64,000 bases of DNA from Tenacibaculum jejuense. GTDB taxonomy: Bacteria > Bacteroidota > Bacteroidia > Flavobacteriales > Flavobacteriaceae. Under the pieces are notes generated by a model that worked only from the letters and a program-made list of their open reading frames with translations, was not told where the DNA came from and searched no databases. This document shows, piece by piece, positions 38,783-47,850 of the stretch (positions are counted from its first letter, which is position 1; every line of letters starts with the position of its first letter). The translations under genes and the position numbers were made by a program. The stretch spans positions 558,001 through 622,000 of the forward strand of contig NZ_LT899436.1 of assembly GCF_900198195.1 (NCBI RefSeq), written 5' to 3'.

Positions 38783-39601
38783 TTAAAGAACTAAAGGTTG
38801 TTGTCTAAATTCGTTTTCTTCATCACTTTCAATACCTAAAGCTTCGTAAATGTACTGGAAAGTAGAAAGTAACTCTGGTTTTCCATCAATTAGAGCAACA
38901 TCATGTTCAAAATGTGCAGATGGTTTATTATCTAAAGTAGTTACAGTCCAACCGTCTTTATGGAATCGTATTTTATGAGTTCCCATGTTTGTCATAGGTT
39001 CAATAGCTAAAGCCATGCCTTCAACAAATTTCTTTCCTCTACCGCGTCTTCCATAATTTGGCATTTCAGGATCTTCATGCATTTTTCTACCAATTCCATG
39101 TCCTACCAATTCTCTTACTACACCATAACCATGTTTTTCAGTAAATTGTTGAATGGCATAACCAACATCTCCAACACGGTTTCCAAGTTTAAATTCACGA
39201 ATACCGACATACAAACTTTCTTTTGTGATGTCTAACAGTTTTTTAGTTTCTGGATCAATTTCGCCAACAGCAAATGTATAAGCATGATCTCCGTAGAATT
39301 CATTCTTTAAAGCTCCACAATCGATAGAAATAATATCTCCTTCAACTAAAGGAGTGTTGTTAGGAATTCCATGTACTACTTGAGAATTTGGACTCATACA
39401 TAGTGTGTTTGGAAAATCATATAATCCTAAAAAAGCAGGGATTGCACCTTGCGCTCTAATAAATTCTTCAGCAAGCTGATCTAAATATAAAGTAGTAACT
39501 CCAGGTTTTACTTCTTTAGCTAACATTCCTAAAGTTTTAGAAACTACTAAAGCACTTTCGCGCATTAACTCTATTTCTTCTCTGTTTTTTGGTATAATCA
39601 T
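38783..39601 (-). CDS. map: Type I methionine aminopeptidase
   Basis: This 272-residue M24 peptidase removes the initiator methionine. All five metal ligands are visible: D94 and D105 (SIDCGALKNEFYGDHAYTF), H168 (ELVGHGIGRKMHEDP), E201 (AIEPM) and E232 (FEHDVAL). It lacks the N-terminal zinc finger of eukaryotic type I enzymes. The end is longer than in Escherichia coli by a short acidic tail. It leads a two-gene unit with the methyltransferase gene and has a promoter element at 39624-39631. Confidence 0.96.
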   Translation of the reverse strand: MIIPKNREEIELMRESALVVSKTLGMLAKEVKPGVTTLYLDQLAEEFIRAQGAIPAFLGLYDFPNTLCMSPNSQVVHGIPNNTPLVEGDIISIDCGALKNEFYGDHAYTFAVGEIDPETKKLLDITKESLYVGIREFKLGNRVGDVGYAIQQFTEKHGYGVVRELVGHGIGRKMHEDPEMPNYGRRGRGKKFVEGMALAIEPMTNMGTHKIRFHKDGWTVTTLDNKPSAHFEHDVALIDGKPELLSTFQYIYEALGIESDEENEFRQQPLVL

Positions 39602-39623
39602 TTCCTATGGAATAAATAAAGTG

Positions 39624-39631
39624 CAAATATA
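39624..39631 (-). promoter_or_regulatory. Bacteroidota -7 promoter element for map
   Basis: The minus strand reads TATATTTG (TAnnTTTG), about 23 bases before the map ATG. Confidence 0.45.
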
Positions 39632-39649
39632 CTCGATTCGTTGAAACAT

Positions 39650-39964
39650 TTAAGGTTTAAATTCGGGATGCGTTTTTCTAAACGCTTGTACTTCTTTTAA
39701 CCAGTCCGGCATTCCATGTTTTTCTATCATTGTTTTAATGTGTGAATCATTAAAATCCAAATAAGGTTTGTAGCTGTTTAAATACTGAAATTCATCTTTA
39801 TGTTTCCAGTTTTCAAAACAAGATTTATGCATTCCAGAATTTGAAAATTTCCCAAATTTATGATCAGGCATTAAAAAAGCAGACCATGAAATTATTTCAT
39901 CATCTGCTTTTAACTTTTTGTTGCATAAAGAACATTTTGTTGATTCTAAAATGATTAGAGCCAT
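39650..39964 (-). CDS. Small Cys/His zinc-finger-like protein
   Basis: The 104 residues open with CSLCNKKL (Cys11 and Cys14) and later have MHKSCFENW, giving a C-x2-C...H-x2-C arrangement that could bind one zinc ion in a treble-clef-like fold. The rest is helical and tryptophan-rich. I do not recognise a named family. It starts 5 bases after the thioredoxin-like lipoprotein gene ends, so the two are co-transcribed. The map promoter element overlaps the far side of its 3' end. Confidence 0.72.
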   Translation of the reverse strand: MALIILESTKCSLCNKKLKADDEIISWSAFLMPDHKFGKFSNSGMHKSCFENWKHKDEFQYLNSYKPYLDFNDSHIKTMIEKHGMPDWLKEVQAFRKTHPEFKP

Positions 39965-39969
39965 AATAT

Positions 39970-40512
39970 TTATTTCTCGTATGCATGTTTGTATCCTTTG
40001 CCAGATACAATTTGTAGTATGTCTTGTTCTAAAAAAGCATCGTTAACAGTATGTTCTACAAATCTTCCAATTTCTTTTCCGTTTCGATAAAAAATAAATG
40101 TAGGAACTCTTTCAATATTATATCCTTTTTCTACTCCTTTTGCTTTTTTGTCTCTGTTTACGGTAACAAGTTCTAATCTATTTTGATCAAAATTTGTTTC
40201 ATTTAAAATCTTATAAAAGTTAGGGACTTCACGTCTGCTATCATCACACCAAGTTCCCATAAAAGCTTTTATAGTAACATCTTTTAAATAAGGAGTTAAC
40301 TCAGAAATGGTTTTTTTATCTGTTTCGTAATACTCATAATAATCATTAAACCATTCGCTTCCGTATGGTTCTTGTTTAAAGTCATTTTGAGTAGCGTATC
40401 CAACTAGGTTTCCATCACTATCTTTTTCTGCTTTAAACTTTGCATTCGATTTTTGATAAGAAGAACATGCACCGATTAAAAATATGGTGATTGCATATAT
40501 TATTTTTTTCAT
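39970..40512 (-). CDS. Thioredoxin-fold lipoprotein
   Basis: The 180 residues begin with a lipoprotein signal (lipobox IGAC, Cys16). A thioredoxin-like domain spans about residues 75-175, with the active-site region GTWCDDSRREVP. Here the usual CxxC is CDDS (Cys89, Ser92), so only one catalytic cysteine remains, as in monothiol or peroxiredoxin-like variants. YNIERVPTFIFYRNGKEIGR carries the conserved cis-proline loop. It is probably attached to a membrane facing the periplasm. It sits 13 bases after gpmI. Confidence 0.85.
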   Translation of the reverse strand: MKKIIYAITIFLIGACSSYQKSNAKFKAEKDSDGNLVGYATQNDFKQEPYGSEWFNDYYEYYETDKKTISELTPYLKDVTIKAFMGTWCDDSRREVPNFYKILNETNFDQNRLELVTVNRDKKAKGVEKGYNIERVPTFIFYRNGKEIGRFVEHTVNDAFLEQDILQIVSGKGYKHAYEK

Positions 40513-40525
40513 TGTTATTTAAGAT

Positions 40526-42043
40526 TTATACCAGAGACTCTTGAGTCATTTCAGCTGGTTTTTCTATACCTAACAAATGTAATATAGTTGGAGCCATATC
40601 TCCTAAAATTCCATTTTTGATTGATTTTAATTCGTTATCTATTAAAATTAATGGAACCGGATTTGTAGTATGTGCAGTATTTGGTGATCCGTCTGGATTA
40701 ATCATCGTTTCACAATTTCCGTGATCTGCAATTAATAAGGTTGTATACCCATTAGCTAAAGCACTAGTAACAACTTCATTCACACAAGTGTCAACAGCTT
40801 CACAAGCTTTAACAGCAGCATCAAAATCTCCTGTGTGTCCTACCATGTCTCCATTCGCAAAATTCAAGCATACAAAGTCTACTTCTCCTTTTTCTAATTC
40901 AGGAACGATTGCATCTTTAATTTCAAAAGCACTCATTTCAGGTTTTAAATCGTAAGTAGCTACTTTTGGAGAAGGACATAAGATTCTTTTCTCTCCTACA
41001 AATTCTTTTTCTCTTCCGCCAGAGAAGAAAAATGTAACGTGTGGGTATTTTTCAGTTTCTGCGATTCTGATTTGTTTCTTTCCTGCAGTTTCTAAAACTT
41101 CTCCTAAAGTGTTTTCAATATTTTTATTGTCGTAAATTACATGGATTCCTTCAAAAGTACTGTCGTAATTTGTCATGGTAACAAAATATAATGGTAACTT
41201 CTTAATATTTTGATCTGCAAAATCTTTTTGATTCAACGCTTGAGTTAATTGTCTCCCTCGATCTGTTCTGAAATTAAAAAAGATAACAACATCATTTTCT
41301 TTAATTATAGCTCTAGGCTGATTGTTTTCGTCAGTTAAAATGATAGGTTTAATGAATTCATCGGTAATATCATTTTTATAACTTGCTTCAATACTTTCAA
41401 CAGCGTTAGTCGATAAAGTTCCTTCACCGTTCACTAATGCATTATAAGCTAAAGCTACTCTTTCCCAACGGTTATCTCGATCCATTGCATAATAACGACC
41501 AGTAATAGAAGCTAAACTTCCGGTACTATTCATCATGTGATTTTCTATATCTTTAATGTAGCCAGCTCCAGATTTTGGGTCCGTATCTCTACCATCAGTA
41601 AATGCATGTAAGAAAATATTTGATATATCATTATTCTTAGCTGCATCTAATAATCCTTTTAAATGATTAATGTGCGAATGTATTCCACCGTCTGAAACTA
41701 AACCTAATAAATGGATGTTTTTATTGTTTTCTTTTGCATATTTAAATGCATTAAGTAATTCAGTTTCTTTTGCTAACGTATCATCTTTTATAGCCTTGTT
41801 TATTTTAGCAAGATTTTGATATACAATTCTTCCAGCTCCTAAATTAATATGACCAACTTCAGAATTTCCCATTTGTCCTTTTGGAAGTCCAACATATTCA
41901 CCGTCAGTTCTTAATTCAGAATGAGGAAATTTTGTATATAAAGAATCTATAAAAGATGTATTTGCTTTATCTACTGCAGAAATTTCAGGGTTAGGTGAAA
42001 TTCCCCAACCATCTAAAATCATTAAAATTACTTTCTTATCCAT
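40526..42043 (-). CDS. gpmI: Phosphoglycerate mutase, 2,3-bisphosphoglycerate-independent
   Basis: The 505-residue enzyme interconverts 3- and 2-phosphoglycerate in glycolysis. It belongs to the alkaline phosphatase superfamily. Metal-binding Asp11 lies in ILDGWGIS, the phosphorylated serine is Ser61 in GQMGNSEVGHINLG, and FANGDMVGHTGDF and LLIADHGNCE give the remaining ligands. The length is normal for GpmI. It heads a run of three same-strand genes with short gaps. Confidence 0.96.
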   Translation of the reverse strand: MDKKVILMILDGWGISPNPEISAVDKANTSFIDSLYTKFPHSELRTDGEYVGLPKGQMGNSEVGHINLGAGRIVYQNLAKINKAIKDDTLAKETELLNAFKYAKENNKNIHLLGLVSDGGIHSHINHLKGLLDAAKNNDISNIFLHAFTDGRDTDPKSGAGYIKDIENHMMNSTGSLASITGRYYAMDRDNRWERVALAYNALVNGEGTLSTNAVESIEASYKNDITDEFIKPIILTDENNQPRAIIKENDVVIFFNFRTDRGRQLTQALNQKDFADQNIKKLPLYFVTMTNYDSTFEGIHVIYDNKNIENTLGEVLETAGKKQIRIAETEKYPHVTFFFSGGREKEFVGEKRILCPSPKVATYDLKPEMSAFEIKDAIVPELEKGEVDFVCLNFANGDMVGHTGDFDAAVKACEAVDTCVNEVVTSALANGYTTLLIADHGNCETMINPDGSPNTAHTTNPVPLILIDNELKSIKNGILGDMAPTILHLLGIEKPAEMTQESLV

Positions 42044-42091
42044 TTGGTATAATTTGATAAGTAAAAGTAGTAAAGATTTTAGGTTTTTTAT

Positions 42092-42367
42092 TTAAAATTT
42101 CACGAAACCGATTGCGATTAAAGCGGCAATAGAAATGAAACCAATTGGAATTAAATATGTAAGAAGTTTTCTTCTATTTTCTTTTTTAGCCTCTTGTCTT
42201 ATTTTTTCTAACTGTTCTTCAGTAGCTGTCTTATTAAAAGATAATTGATCTGGGTTGTCATTATCATAATAACCATGTTTTTTTAATTTTTCAATAGCAC
42301 TTTTACGAGGTCTTTTATTATTCTTAATACTCGCTATCATAGCAGATGTTGCTCCTCCAAAACTCAT
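42092..42367 (-). CDS. Small membrane protein of the MSFGG-start family
   Basis: The frame runs to an ATG at 42385, but the internal ATG at 42367 gives MSFGGATSAMIASIKNN, the start I would expect for this short Bacteroidota family, so I prefer it (91 residues). It has a basic charged middle (KNNKRPRKSAIEKLKKHG), a short coiled coil and one membrane helix at the C-terminus (LLTYLIPIGFISIAALIAIGF). Function is unknown. It is 48 bases upstream of gpmI on the same strand. Confidence 0.7.
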   Translation of the reverse strand: MSFGGATSAMIASIKNNKRPRKSAIEKLKKHGYYDNDNPDQLSFNKTATEEQLEKIRQEAKKENRRKLLTYLIPIGFISIAALIAIGFVKF

Positions 42368-42475
42368 AACAATATAATTTAGCATTTCCTATATGTAGCT
42401 AAATATTTGAAAACGTTACATTTTTACCTATGTTAATAGATTGTGTTAAAATGTTTTTTGTGTTCTTTTTATTTG

Positions 42476-42483
42476 TAAATTTG
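42476..42483 (+). promoter_or_regulatory. Bacteroidota -7 promoter element for the coiled-coil protein
   Basis: TAAATTTG matches TAnnTTTG, about 92 bases before the ATG at 42576, giving an unusually long leader for this window. Confidence 0.4.
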
Positions 42484-42575
42484 CACCCCGAAAAAAACAA
42501 GTTATGTTTGTGACTTTTTTATAAAAAAGGTTTCAAATATTAGTGTAAACATAGAATGCATAAATAAAAGAAGAA

Positions 42576-43427
42576 ATGAAAATATTTAAAAGTTTAATCC
42601 CTGCAATCGTTATTGTTTGTTTTAGTATTCAAACTGCGTTTTCTCAAGATATTTCTAGAGAAGATAAGAAAGCCATAAAAAGTAAAGAGCAAGAGATTCG
42701 TGTTAACGAAGAAATGTTGTTAAGTGGAGTTGAAGGATTAGAAAGAATAAAGTCTAGATTAACAAAAGATAAAAGTAAGAATAGAATTACTAAAGAAGAG
42801 GTTTTAAGAAAGGAAACGATTATCAGAAATGTTGAGGCTAGATTATCTAAACTAGATAAGAAGATAAAAACTCAAAAAGAAGAGTTAAATTCATTCAAGA
42901 AATCTTTAAATGTAAAAGTTGCTGAAGTGAAAGAAATTGAAACTACAGAAACTAAGACAGAAAAAACTCCTGTAGTAGATACAAAAGCTGATAGTGATTT
43001 AGCAACAAGAGAGCAAGAGTTAAAAGCTGCAAGAGAGAAATTAGAGAAAGAAATAAAAGCTAGTGAAGAAGCTTACCAAAAACAATTAGAAGCTTTACGC
43101 AAGAAAAACGAAAAGTTAACACAACTTGACAGTCAATTAAAAGCTGAAAAGAAAGAAATTGAAGATAAGATTTCTAAAGAAAAGAGAATGAAAATAATGG
43201 AGGTTGAAGATGATATTAGTGTTAACGAAGAAATGTTAATTAGTGGAAGACAAGGTTTAAAGAAAAAGAAAGATCAGTTAGAAACTGCTAAGAAAGAAGG
43301 AGCATTAACTGCTGAAGATATTCAGAGAAAAGAAGCAATTATCAGCAGAGTAGAGAAAAGATTAAATAAATTAGAAAACGAAATAAAGATAAAGAAGGAA
43401 GAATTAAGTAAGCTTAAGGCTGCTTGA
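42576..43427 (+). CDS. Exported coiled-coil protein with internal duplication
   Basis: The 283 residues start with a signal peptide (cleavage near TAFSQ). Nearly all the rest is a Lys/Glu-rich coiled coil. Residues about 31-107 and 207-283 are two copies of one unit: each has a VNEEML-x-SG segment, a T-x-E-(E/D)-(V/I)-x-RKE-x-II centre and a KKEEL-x-x-(F/L)KK end. A linker of about 100 residues, also coiled coil, joins them. There are no enzyme motifs. It is probably a periplasmic structural or scaffold protein; the family is not recognised. A strong terminator follows. Confidence 0.8.
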   Translation: MKIFKSLIPAIVIVCFSIQTAFSQDISREDKKAIKSKEQEIRVNEEMLLSGVEGLERIKSRLTKDKSKNRITKEEVLRKETIIRNVEARLSKLDKKIKTQKEELNSFKKSLNVKVAEVKEIETTETKTEKTPVVDTKADSDLATREQELKAAREKLEKEIKASEEAYQKQLEALRKKNEKLTQLDSQLKAEKKEIEDKISKEKRMKIMEVEDDISVNEEMLISGRQGLKKKKDQLETAKKEGALTAEDIQRKEAIISRVEKRLNKLENEIKIKKEELSKLKAA

Positions 43428-43456
43428 GTTTAGTGTAAATAATTCTGTTAACTATG

Positions 43457-43486
43457 AAAAAGGGTGAACTTAAGTTCACCCTTTTT
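43457..43486 (+). terminator. Intrinsic terminator after the coiled-coil gene
   Basis: Perfect 15-bp palindrome (core AGGGTGAACTT, arms 43457-43471 and 43472-43486) followed by a T-run. The rest of the gap to 43811 has no gene but holds several smaller inverted repeats. Confidence 0.8.
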
Positions 43487-43551
43487 TTGCACCTTAAAAT
43501 TGAGGAGTTAGATAAAAGTCTAACTATTCAAATAATCACTATAAATAATTT

Positions 43552-43586
43552 TTAAGATTAATTCTTCCCTATGTTCTTAATCTTAA
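43552..43586. repeat. Inverted repeat in a gene-free gap
   Basis: TTAAGATTAA (43552-43561) and TTAATCTTAA (43577-43586) pair perfectly over 10 bp with a 15-base loop. Two smaller hairpins lie nearby (43506-43525 and around 43626-43642). None has a T-tract; purpose unknown. Confidence 0.4.
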
Positions 43587-43811
43587 GAAAAGTGTATTGA
43601 AAACGATTTCGTTATTATCCTTACTTTAAGTCTAACTTAAATCTTTAAAGATGAATTTTGAATCGAACGCAAGATGAATCTTTTTTCTTTACGCATCATT
43701 TTTTTTTCAGTTGTTAAGTTTTTTATAATTCAGGATAGTATAAAATAGATTTGTTTTTAAGTTCTTGTTTTTTAGTTTTTTATAGTTTAGTCTATAATTG
43801 GTTAAATTATT

Positions 43812-45296
43812 TTATTTATTGCCTATTTTAGATTTCAGCCAATCTAAAATTCCTATTTTTTTATCTAGGATAGAATCTTCAGCTTGATTAAATTTATCAT
43901 ACACTTCAGCATAAAGCTCTTTAAAAAGCTTCCTTTTTTCAGGTTCAGAATAATATGGTTTTATTTTATGTAAACCATTTAAAATACTTTTTTCTAAGTT
44001 AAAGAGACGCTCATTACTTTTTAAAAAATACTTACTAGTTGGAACTAAGTGAGAAATCAACTGATGATCACCAAGGTCGTGCTGAATCATGATTCTTAAA
44101 ATATTACCACATGAAATGATAAGAGAAGCAGGATTAGTCTTTTTATCACTAATCATAACGCAATAATAATTAGCTTCTTTTAGCATACCGTTTAAAAAGT
44201 ACATGCGAGCTATAGATAATAAAACCTCAATACTAAAGTTAGGTCCGGTCATTTCGCTATGCAAATCGTAGTTCTTTTTTATTTGAGGAACAATCTCTAA
44301 AAAACGATTTACATCTTTTTTAATCCATAAATAATTCAATACTAAGCAATCATTAGCTATGGTACTAAAACTCTTAATTATTGCATTAAAGTTATGTTTG
44401 TTGTTGTCAATGAGTTTAAGAATTTCAGGATGAATCTTTTCAAACGGACTGGTTTCCATTAAATTCATACTAGAATCCAAATAATTATTTAAGGCTTTAA
44501 ATTTTAGTAAAAAATCATCTCTGTATTTTGAAGGGTTGTTATTCAAATGTTCATAAGCAAGAAATGAATAGCGTTTTCCTTCTATAAAATCATTATTTCC
44601 CATGTAAATAAATGATTTTGCTCTGTAAAAGAAGTATACCGATAGTACAGATTCTGCTTTACTAACATCTTGAAGTAAAGGATTGTTGTTGTAGTTTAAA
44701 AGTTCATCTCTATTTTTAATTCTTTTATCAAGAAATTGATAATGTAACTCGCAAATTTCTTCAGCTAAAAGTTTGTACGAATTTAAATTTTCAGAAAGAC
44801 GGATATAGTTTTCTAATTCGGTAACACCTTCTCTAAAACTATTTTTTCCTTTTTCATAGTTAAATAATCGAAACTCTACAGCCTTTTTTTGTAGTAAACA
44901 GCAAATATCAAAATCGCACTTTTCAGTAGCTATTTTTTTTAATTTACTTAGTTTTCTTTTGGCTTTTGTATACAACGCATTTTTTAATAGAACTTCAAGT
45001 TCTATAAGCTCATTATATACATTAATGTCTGAAAATTTTCGATCAGAAATTTTTAAATGCTCTATTAATTCTTGAAATAAATCAAATTTTAATGTATTAA
45101 ATTTTAAAGAAGCAAGCTTATGTTTTTTAATAAAAGCACTTTTATTATAAACTTTCTTTTTCCTAATGGTTTCTAGGAGTTTTAACTTTATTTTGGGTTC
45201 AGATTTTAAATTTAAATTCCTCTTAAAAGAGTTATAAACTTTAGGGCTTAAGGAGTGAATTAATAGGGTTAAATCTGTTTCTTCAGATTTTGACAT
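43812..45296 (-). CDS. Large helical cytoplasmic protein of unknown function
   Basis: The 494 residues have no signal peptide and are almost wholly alpha-helical, with lysine-, leucine- and tyrosine-rich segments that recall degenerate TPR-type repeats (YTKAKRKLSKLKKIA, RSFLAYEHLNNN-like stretches). I do not recognise a family. The N-terminus (ETDLTLLIHSLSPKVYNSFKRNL) could be a small helical interaction domain. It is flanked on both sides by gene-free gaps of about 400 bases, so it stands alone as a transcription unit. A role as a scaffold or regulator is only a guess. Confidence 0.72.
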   Translation of the reverse strand: MSKSEETDLTLLIHSLSPKVYNSFKRNLNLKSEPKIKLKLLETIRKKKVYNKSAFIKKHKLASLKFNTLKFDLFQELIEHLKISDRKFSDINVYNELIELEVLLKNALYTKAKRKLSKLKKIATEKCDFDICCLLQKKAVEFRLFNYEKGKNSFREGVTELENYIRLSENLNSYKLLAEEICELHYQFLDKRIKNRDELLNYNNNPLLQDVSKAESVLSVYFFYRAKSFIYMGNNDFIEGKRYSFLAYEHLNNNPSKYRDDFLLKFKALNNYLDSSMNLMETSPFEKIHPEILKLIDNNKHNFNAIIKSFSTIANDCLVLNYLWIKKDVNRFLEIVPQIKKNYDLHSEMTGPNFSIEVLLSIARMYFLNGMLKEANYYCVMISDKKTNPASLIISCGNILRIMIQHDLGDHQLISHLVPTSKYFLKSNERLFNLEKSILNGLHKIKPYYSEPEKRKLFKELYAEVYDKFNQAEDSILDKKIGILDWLKSKIGNK

Positions 45297-45383
45297 AGGT
45301 TAATTTGATAATTAAATATATGATTATAATGTATACCACTTTTCAATTACTAGGTATAACTTAAATTGTTAAAAATTATTATG

Positions 45384-45524
45384 TTATGTGAAATAAAAGA
45401 AAGGTTGTTTAGTGTGCTTCTTGATAGCTGTTTTCATTGGTAGAATACTATTTTTAGAATTTGGGTATGCGTTTTTAACTTTTATGATATGATTAGGGAT
45501 AGTAGTAGTTTTTAAAACTTGCAT
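45384..45524 (-). CDS. Possible 46-residue small protein
   Basis: A complete ATG-to-TAA frame lies in the otherwise gene-free gap 45297-45714. It starts MQVLKTTTIPNHIIKVKN and ends FFYFT. The product is basic and not of low complexity. There is no homology I know and no clear promoter. It could be chance in AT-rich DNA. Confidence 0.2.
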   Translation of the reverse strand: MQVLKTTTIPNHIIKVKNAYPNSKNSILPMKTAIKKHTKQPFFYFT

Positions 45525-45714
45525 AATATGAATTAAATAACGGGGGTAATAGTTAGATGCTAATATTAATTTTGGGTGTCTAGCGTATGACTTTTTATCT
45601 TGTTAACTATACTGTTTTTTACTCTTTGTAAATATACAAAAATCGAAAATCATAAGGCTATTAATTTCGAAATGAGTATTTTTATCTTTACAAACAACAC
45701 AAACATTTTAACGT

Positions 45715-47472
45715 ATGAAAACTCACTTTGAGTTAAATGAAGTAACGAAAAAACTACCTCAGCATTTACATAAATTTGTTGTAAAGCAACCTTATGATGA
45801 ATATACGGCACAAAACCAAGCGGTATGGAGATATGTTATGCGAATGAATGTAGATTATTTAGGTAAAGTAGCTCACGAATCTTACATCGATGGATTGCAA
45901 AAAACAGGTATTTCTGTAAATACAATTCCAAGAATGGAAGGAATGAATAGAATTTTAAAAGAAATTGGTTGGGCAGCAGTTTCTGTAGATGGTTTTATCC
46001 CTCCAAATGCTTTTATGGAATTCCAAGCTTATAATGTTTTAGTAATTGCTTCTGATATGAGAACAATAGATCATATCAAATATACTCCAGCACCAGATAT
46101 TATTCATGAAGCAGCAGGTCATGCGCCAATTATTGCGAATCCAGAATATGCAGAATATTTAAGAAGGTTTGGAGAAATTGGAGCAAAAGCCATTTCCTCT
46201 TCTAGAGATTATGAAATGTATGAAGCTATTCGTTTACTTTCAATCTTAAAGGAAAATCCGAATTCTAGTCAGAAAGAGATTCAAGAAGCACAAGAGAAAG
46301 TAGAATGGTTGCAAAATAATATGGGTGAATTGTCTGAAATGGCCCAAATTAGAAACTTACACTGGTGGACAGTAGAGTATGGTTTAATAGGAACTGTAGA
46401 AAACCCTAAAATTTATGGAGCAGGATTACTTTCTTCTATTGGAGAAAGTAAATGGTGTATGCAAGATGCTGTTAAGAAATTACCATATACTTTAGAAGCT
46501 TCAAATGTTTCTTTTGATATCACTAAACCACAGCCACAATTATTCGTAACTCCAGATTTTGCGCATTTAAGTTTGGTTTTAGAACAATATGCGAATACTA
46601 TGGGAATTCGTAAAGGTGGTTTAAGTGGAATTAATAAATTAATTGATTCTAAAAATTTAGGAACAATCGAATTGTCTACAGGTATTCAAGTTTCGGGAGT
46701 GTTTTCTAATGTTATCACCGACGAAAATAACAAGCCAATTTACATTCAAACCACTGGAGGAACAGCTTTATCAAACAGAGATAAAGAACTAATTGGTCAT
46801 GGTACAAACTATCATGCTGAAGGTTTTGGTAGCCCTATCGGAAAATTAAGAGGTATTAATATTCCTATTGAAAATATGAGTCCGAGAGATTTAGAGGCTT
46901 ATGGAATTTATGAAGGAAAAACAGTAAATCTTGAGTTTGAAGGAGGCGTAAAAGTTGAAGGAGAAGTAATTACAGGAACGAGAGATTTGCGAGGTAAAAT
47001 TTTACTAATCTCATTTAAAAATTGTACTGTTACTCATTTCGATACGGTTTTATTTCATCCAGATTGGGGGATTTATGATATGGCTGTTGGTGTAGATGTT
47101 GTTTCTGCTTATGCTGGTCCTGCTGATGTAAATTCTTTTGAAGACCTTGGGAAAGTTTCAGAAACAAAGACACATAAAATTAATTATTCTTCATCAGATC
47201 GTGAGTTGTATGGTTTGTATGACCAAGTACGACAAATGAGAGAAAGCAATACATTTTCTGAAGAAAAAATTATTGCAATTTTTAATCTAGTAGAAGAAAA
47301 GTTTAACGAAGATTGGTTGTTGGTATTAGAGTTGTATGAAATAGCAATAACTCAGAATTATGAAATTCAAACTTCTATTAAAGAGTACTTAAATGGCTTA
47401 AAAACAAATGAAGAATTCGCTAGTTTAATAGATGATGGGCTATCGTTATTATTGAATGAACAAGTAGTATAA
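45715..47472 (+). CDS. Biopterin-dependent aromatic amino acid hydroxylase, long Bacteroidota form
   Basis: The 585-residue protein carries the iron site of phenylalanine-4-hydroxylase: His131 and His136 in IIHEAAGHAPI and Glu221 in WWTVEYGL, followed by IYGAGLLSSIGE. These fit oxidation of phenylalanine to tyrosine with tetrahydrobiopterin and oxygen. The catalytic domain occupies about residues 20-310. The remaining 270 residues, absent from short bacterial enzymes of about 260-300 residues, form an extra region of unknown function, beta-rich then helical. The substrate could be tryptophan or tyrosine instead. A rhodanese gene follows after one base, so the pair is co-transcribed. Confidence 0.88.
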   Translation: MKTHFELNEVTKKLPQHLHKFVVKQPYDEYTAQNQAVWRYVMRMNVDYLGKVAHESYIDGLQKTGISVNTIPRMEGMNRILKEIGWAAVSVDGFIPPNAFMEFQAYNVLVIASDMRTIDHIKYTPAPDIIHEAAGHAPIIANPEYAEYLRRFGEIGAKAISSSRDYEMYEAIRLLSILKENPNSSQKEIQEAQEKVEWLQNNMGELSEMAQIRNLHWWTVEYGLIGTVENPKIYGAGLLSSIGESKWCMQDAVKKLPYTLEASNVSFDITKPQPQLFVTPDFAHLSLVLEQYANTMGIRKGGLSGINKLIDSKNLGTIELSTGIQVSGVFSNVITDENNKPIYIQTTGGTALSNRDKELIGHGTNYHAEGFGSPIGKLRGINIPIENMSPRDLEAYGIYEGKTVNLEFEGGVKVEGEVITGTRDLRGKILLISFKNCTVTHFDTVLFHPDWGIYDMAVGVDVVSAYAGPADVNSFEDLGKVSETKTHKINYSSSDRELYGLYDQVRQMRESNTFSEEKIIAIFNLVEEKFNEDWLLVLELYEIAITQNYEIQTSIKEYLNGLKTNEEFASLIDDGLSLLLNEQVV

Positions 47473-47473
47473 A

Positions 47474-47782
47474 ATGAATATATTTAATTTATTTAGAAAG
47501 AAAAATATGGCAAACGAAATACAAGAATATTTAGGGAAAGATGCAATAGTTTTAGATGTAAGAACTTTGGCAGAATGGAATGAAGGTCATAGTGAAGGCG
47601 CTAAACATATTGTTTTAGATACTATTCCAAACCATGTTGAAAAAATAAAATCATGGAACAAACCAGTTATAGCTGTATGTAGAAGTGGAGGAAGAAGCGG
47701 ACAGGCAACTGAGTTTTTGCAAGGTCATGGTATTGATATCATTAATGGCGGTCCTTGGGGTAATGTTGATCAATACCTGTAA
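47474..47782 (+). CDS. Single-domain rhodanese-like protein
   Basis: The 102 residues form one rhodanese domain: AIVLDVRTLAEWNEGHSEGA near the start and the active loop CRSGGR with Cys69. Such proteins carry sulfane sulfur as a cysteine persulfide. It starts one base after the hydroxylase stop, so it is translationally coupled. A second start at Met12 (MANEIQEYL) is possible. Why it travels with the hydroxylase is unclear. Confidence 0.88.
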   Translation: MNIFNLFRKKNMANEIQEYLGKDAIVLDVRTLAEWNEGHSEGAKHIVLDTIPNHVEKIKSWNKPVIAVCRSGGRSGQATEFLQGHGIDIINGGPWGNVDQYL

Positions 47783-47816
47783 GATTTTAAAATAAAAAGA
47801 GGCTGTCTGTAAAGGG

Positions 47817-47850
47817 TAGAGATGGTCAGAAGTTCTTCCGATCATCTCTA
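47817..47850. repeat. Long hairpin in the left flank of the peptide cassette
   Basis: TAGAGATGGTC (47817-47827) pairs with GATCATCTCTA (47840-47850) over 11 bp with one G-U. Further inner pairs (29-32 with 35-38 of the same block) follow after one mismatch. No T-tract follows. It looks like a dispersed-repeat or mobile-element relic; the rest of 47783-48245 holds no convincing gene. Confidence 0.45.
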
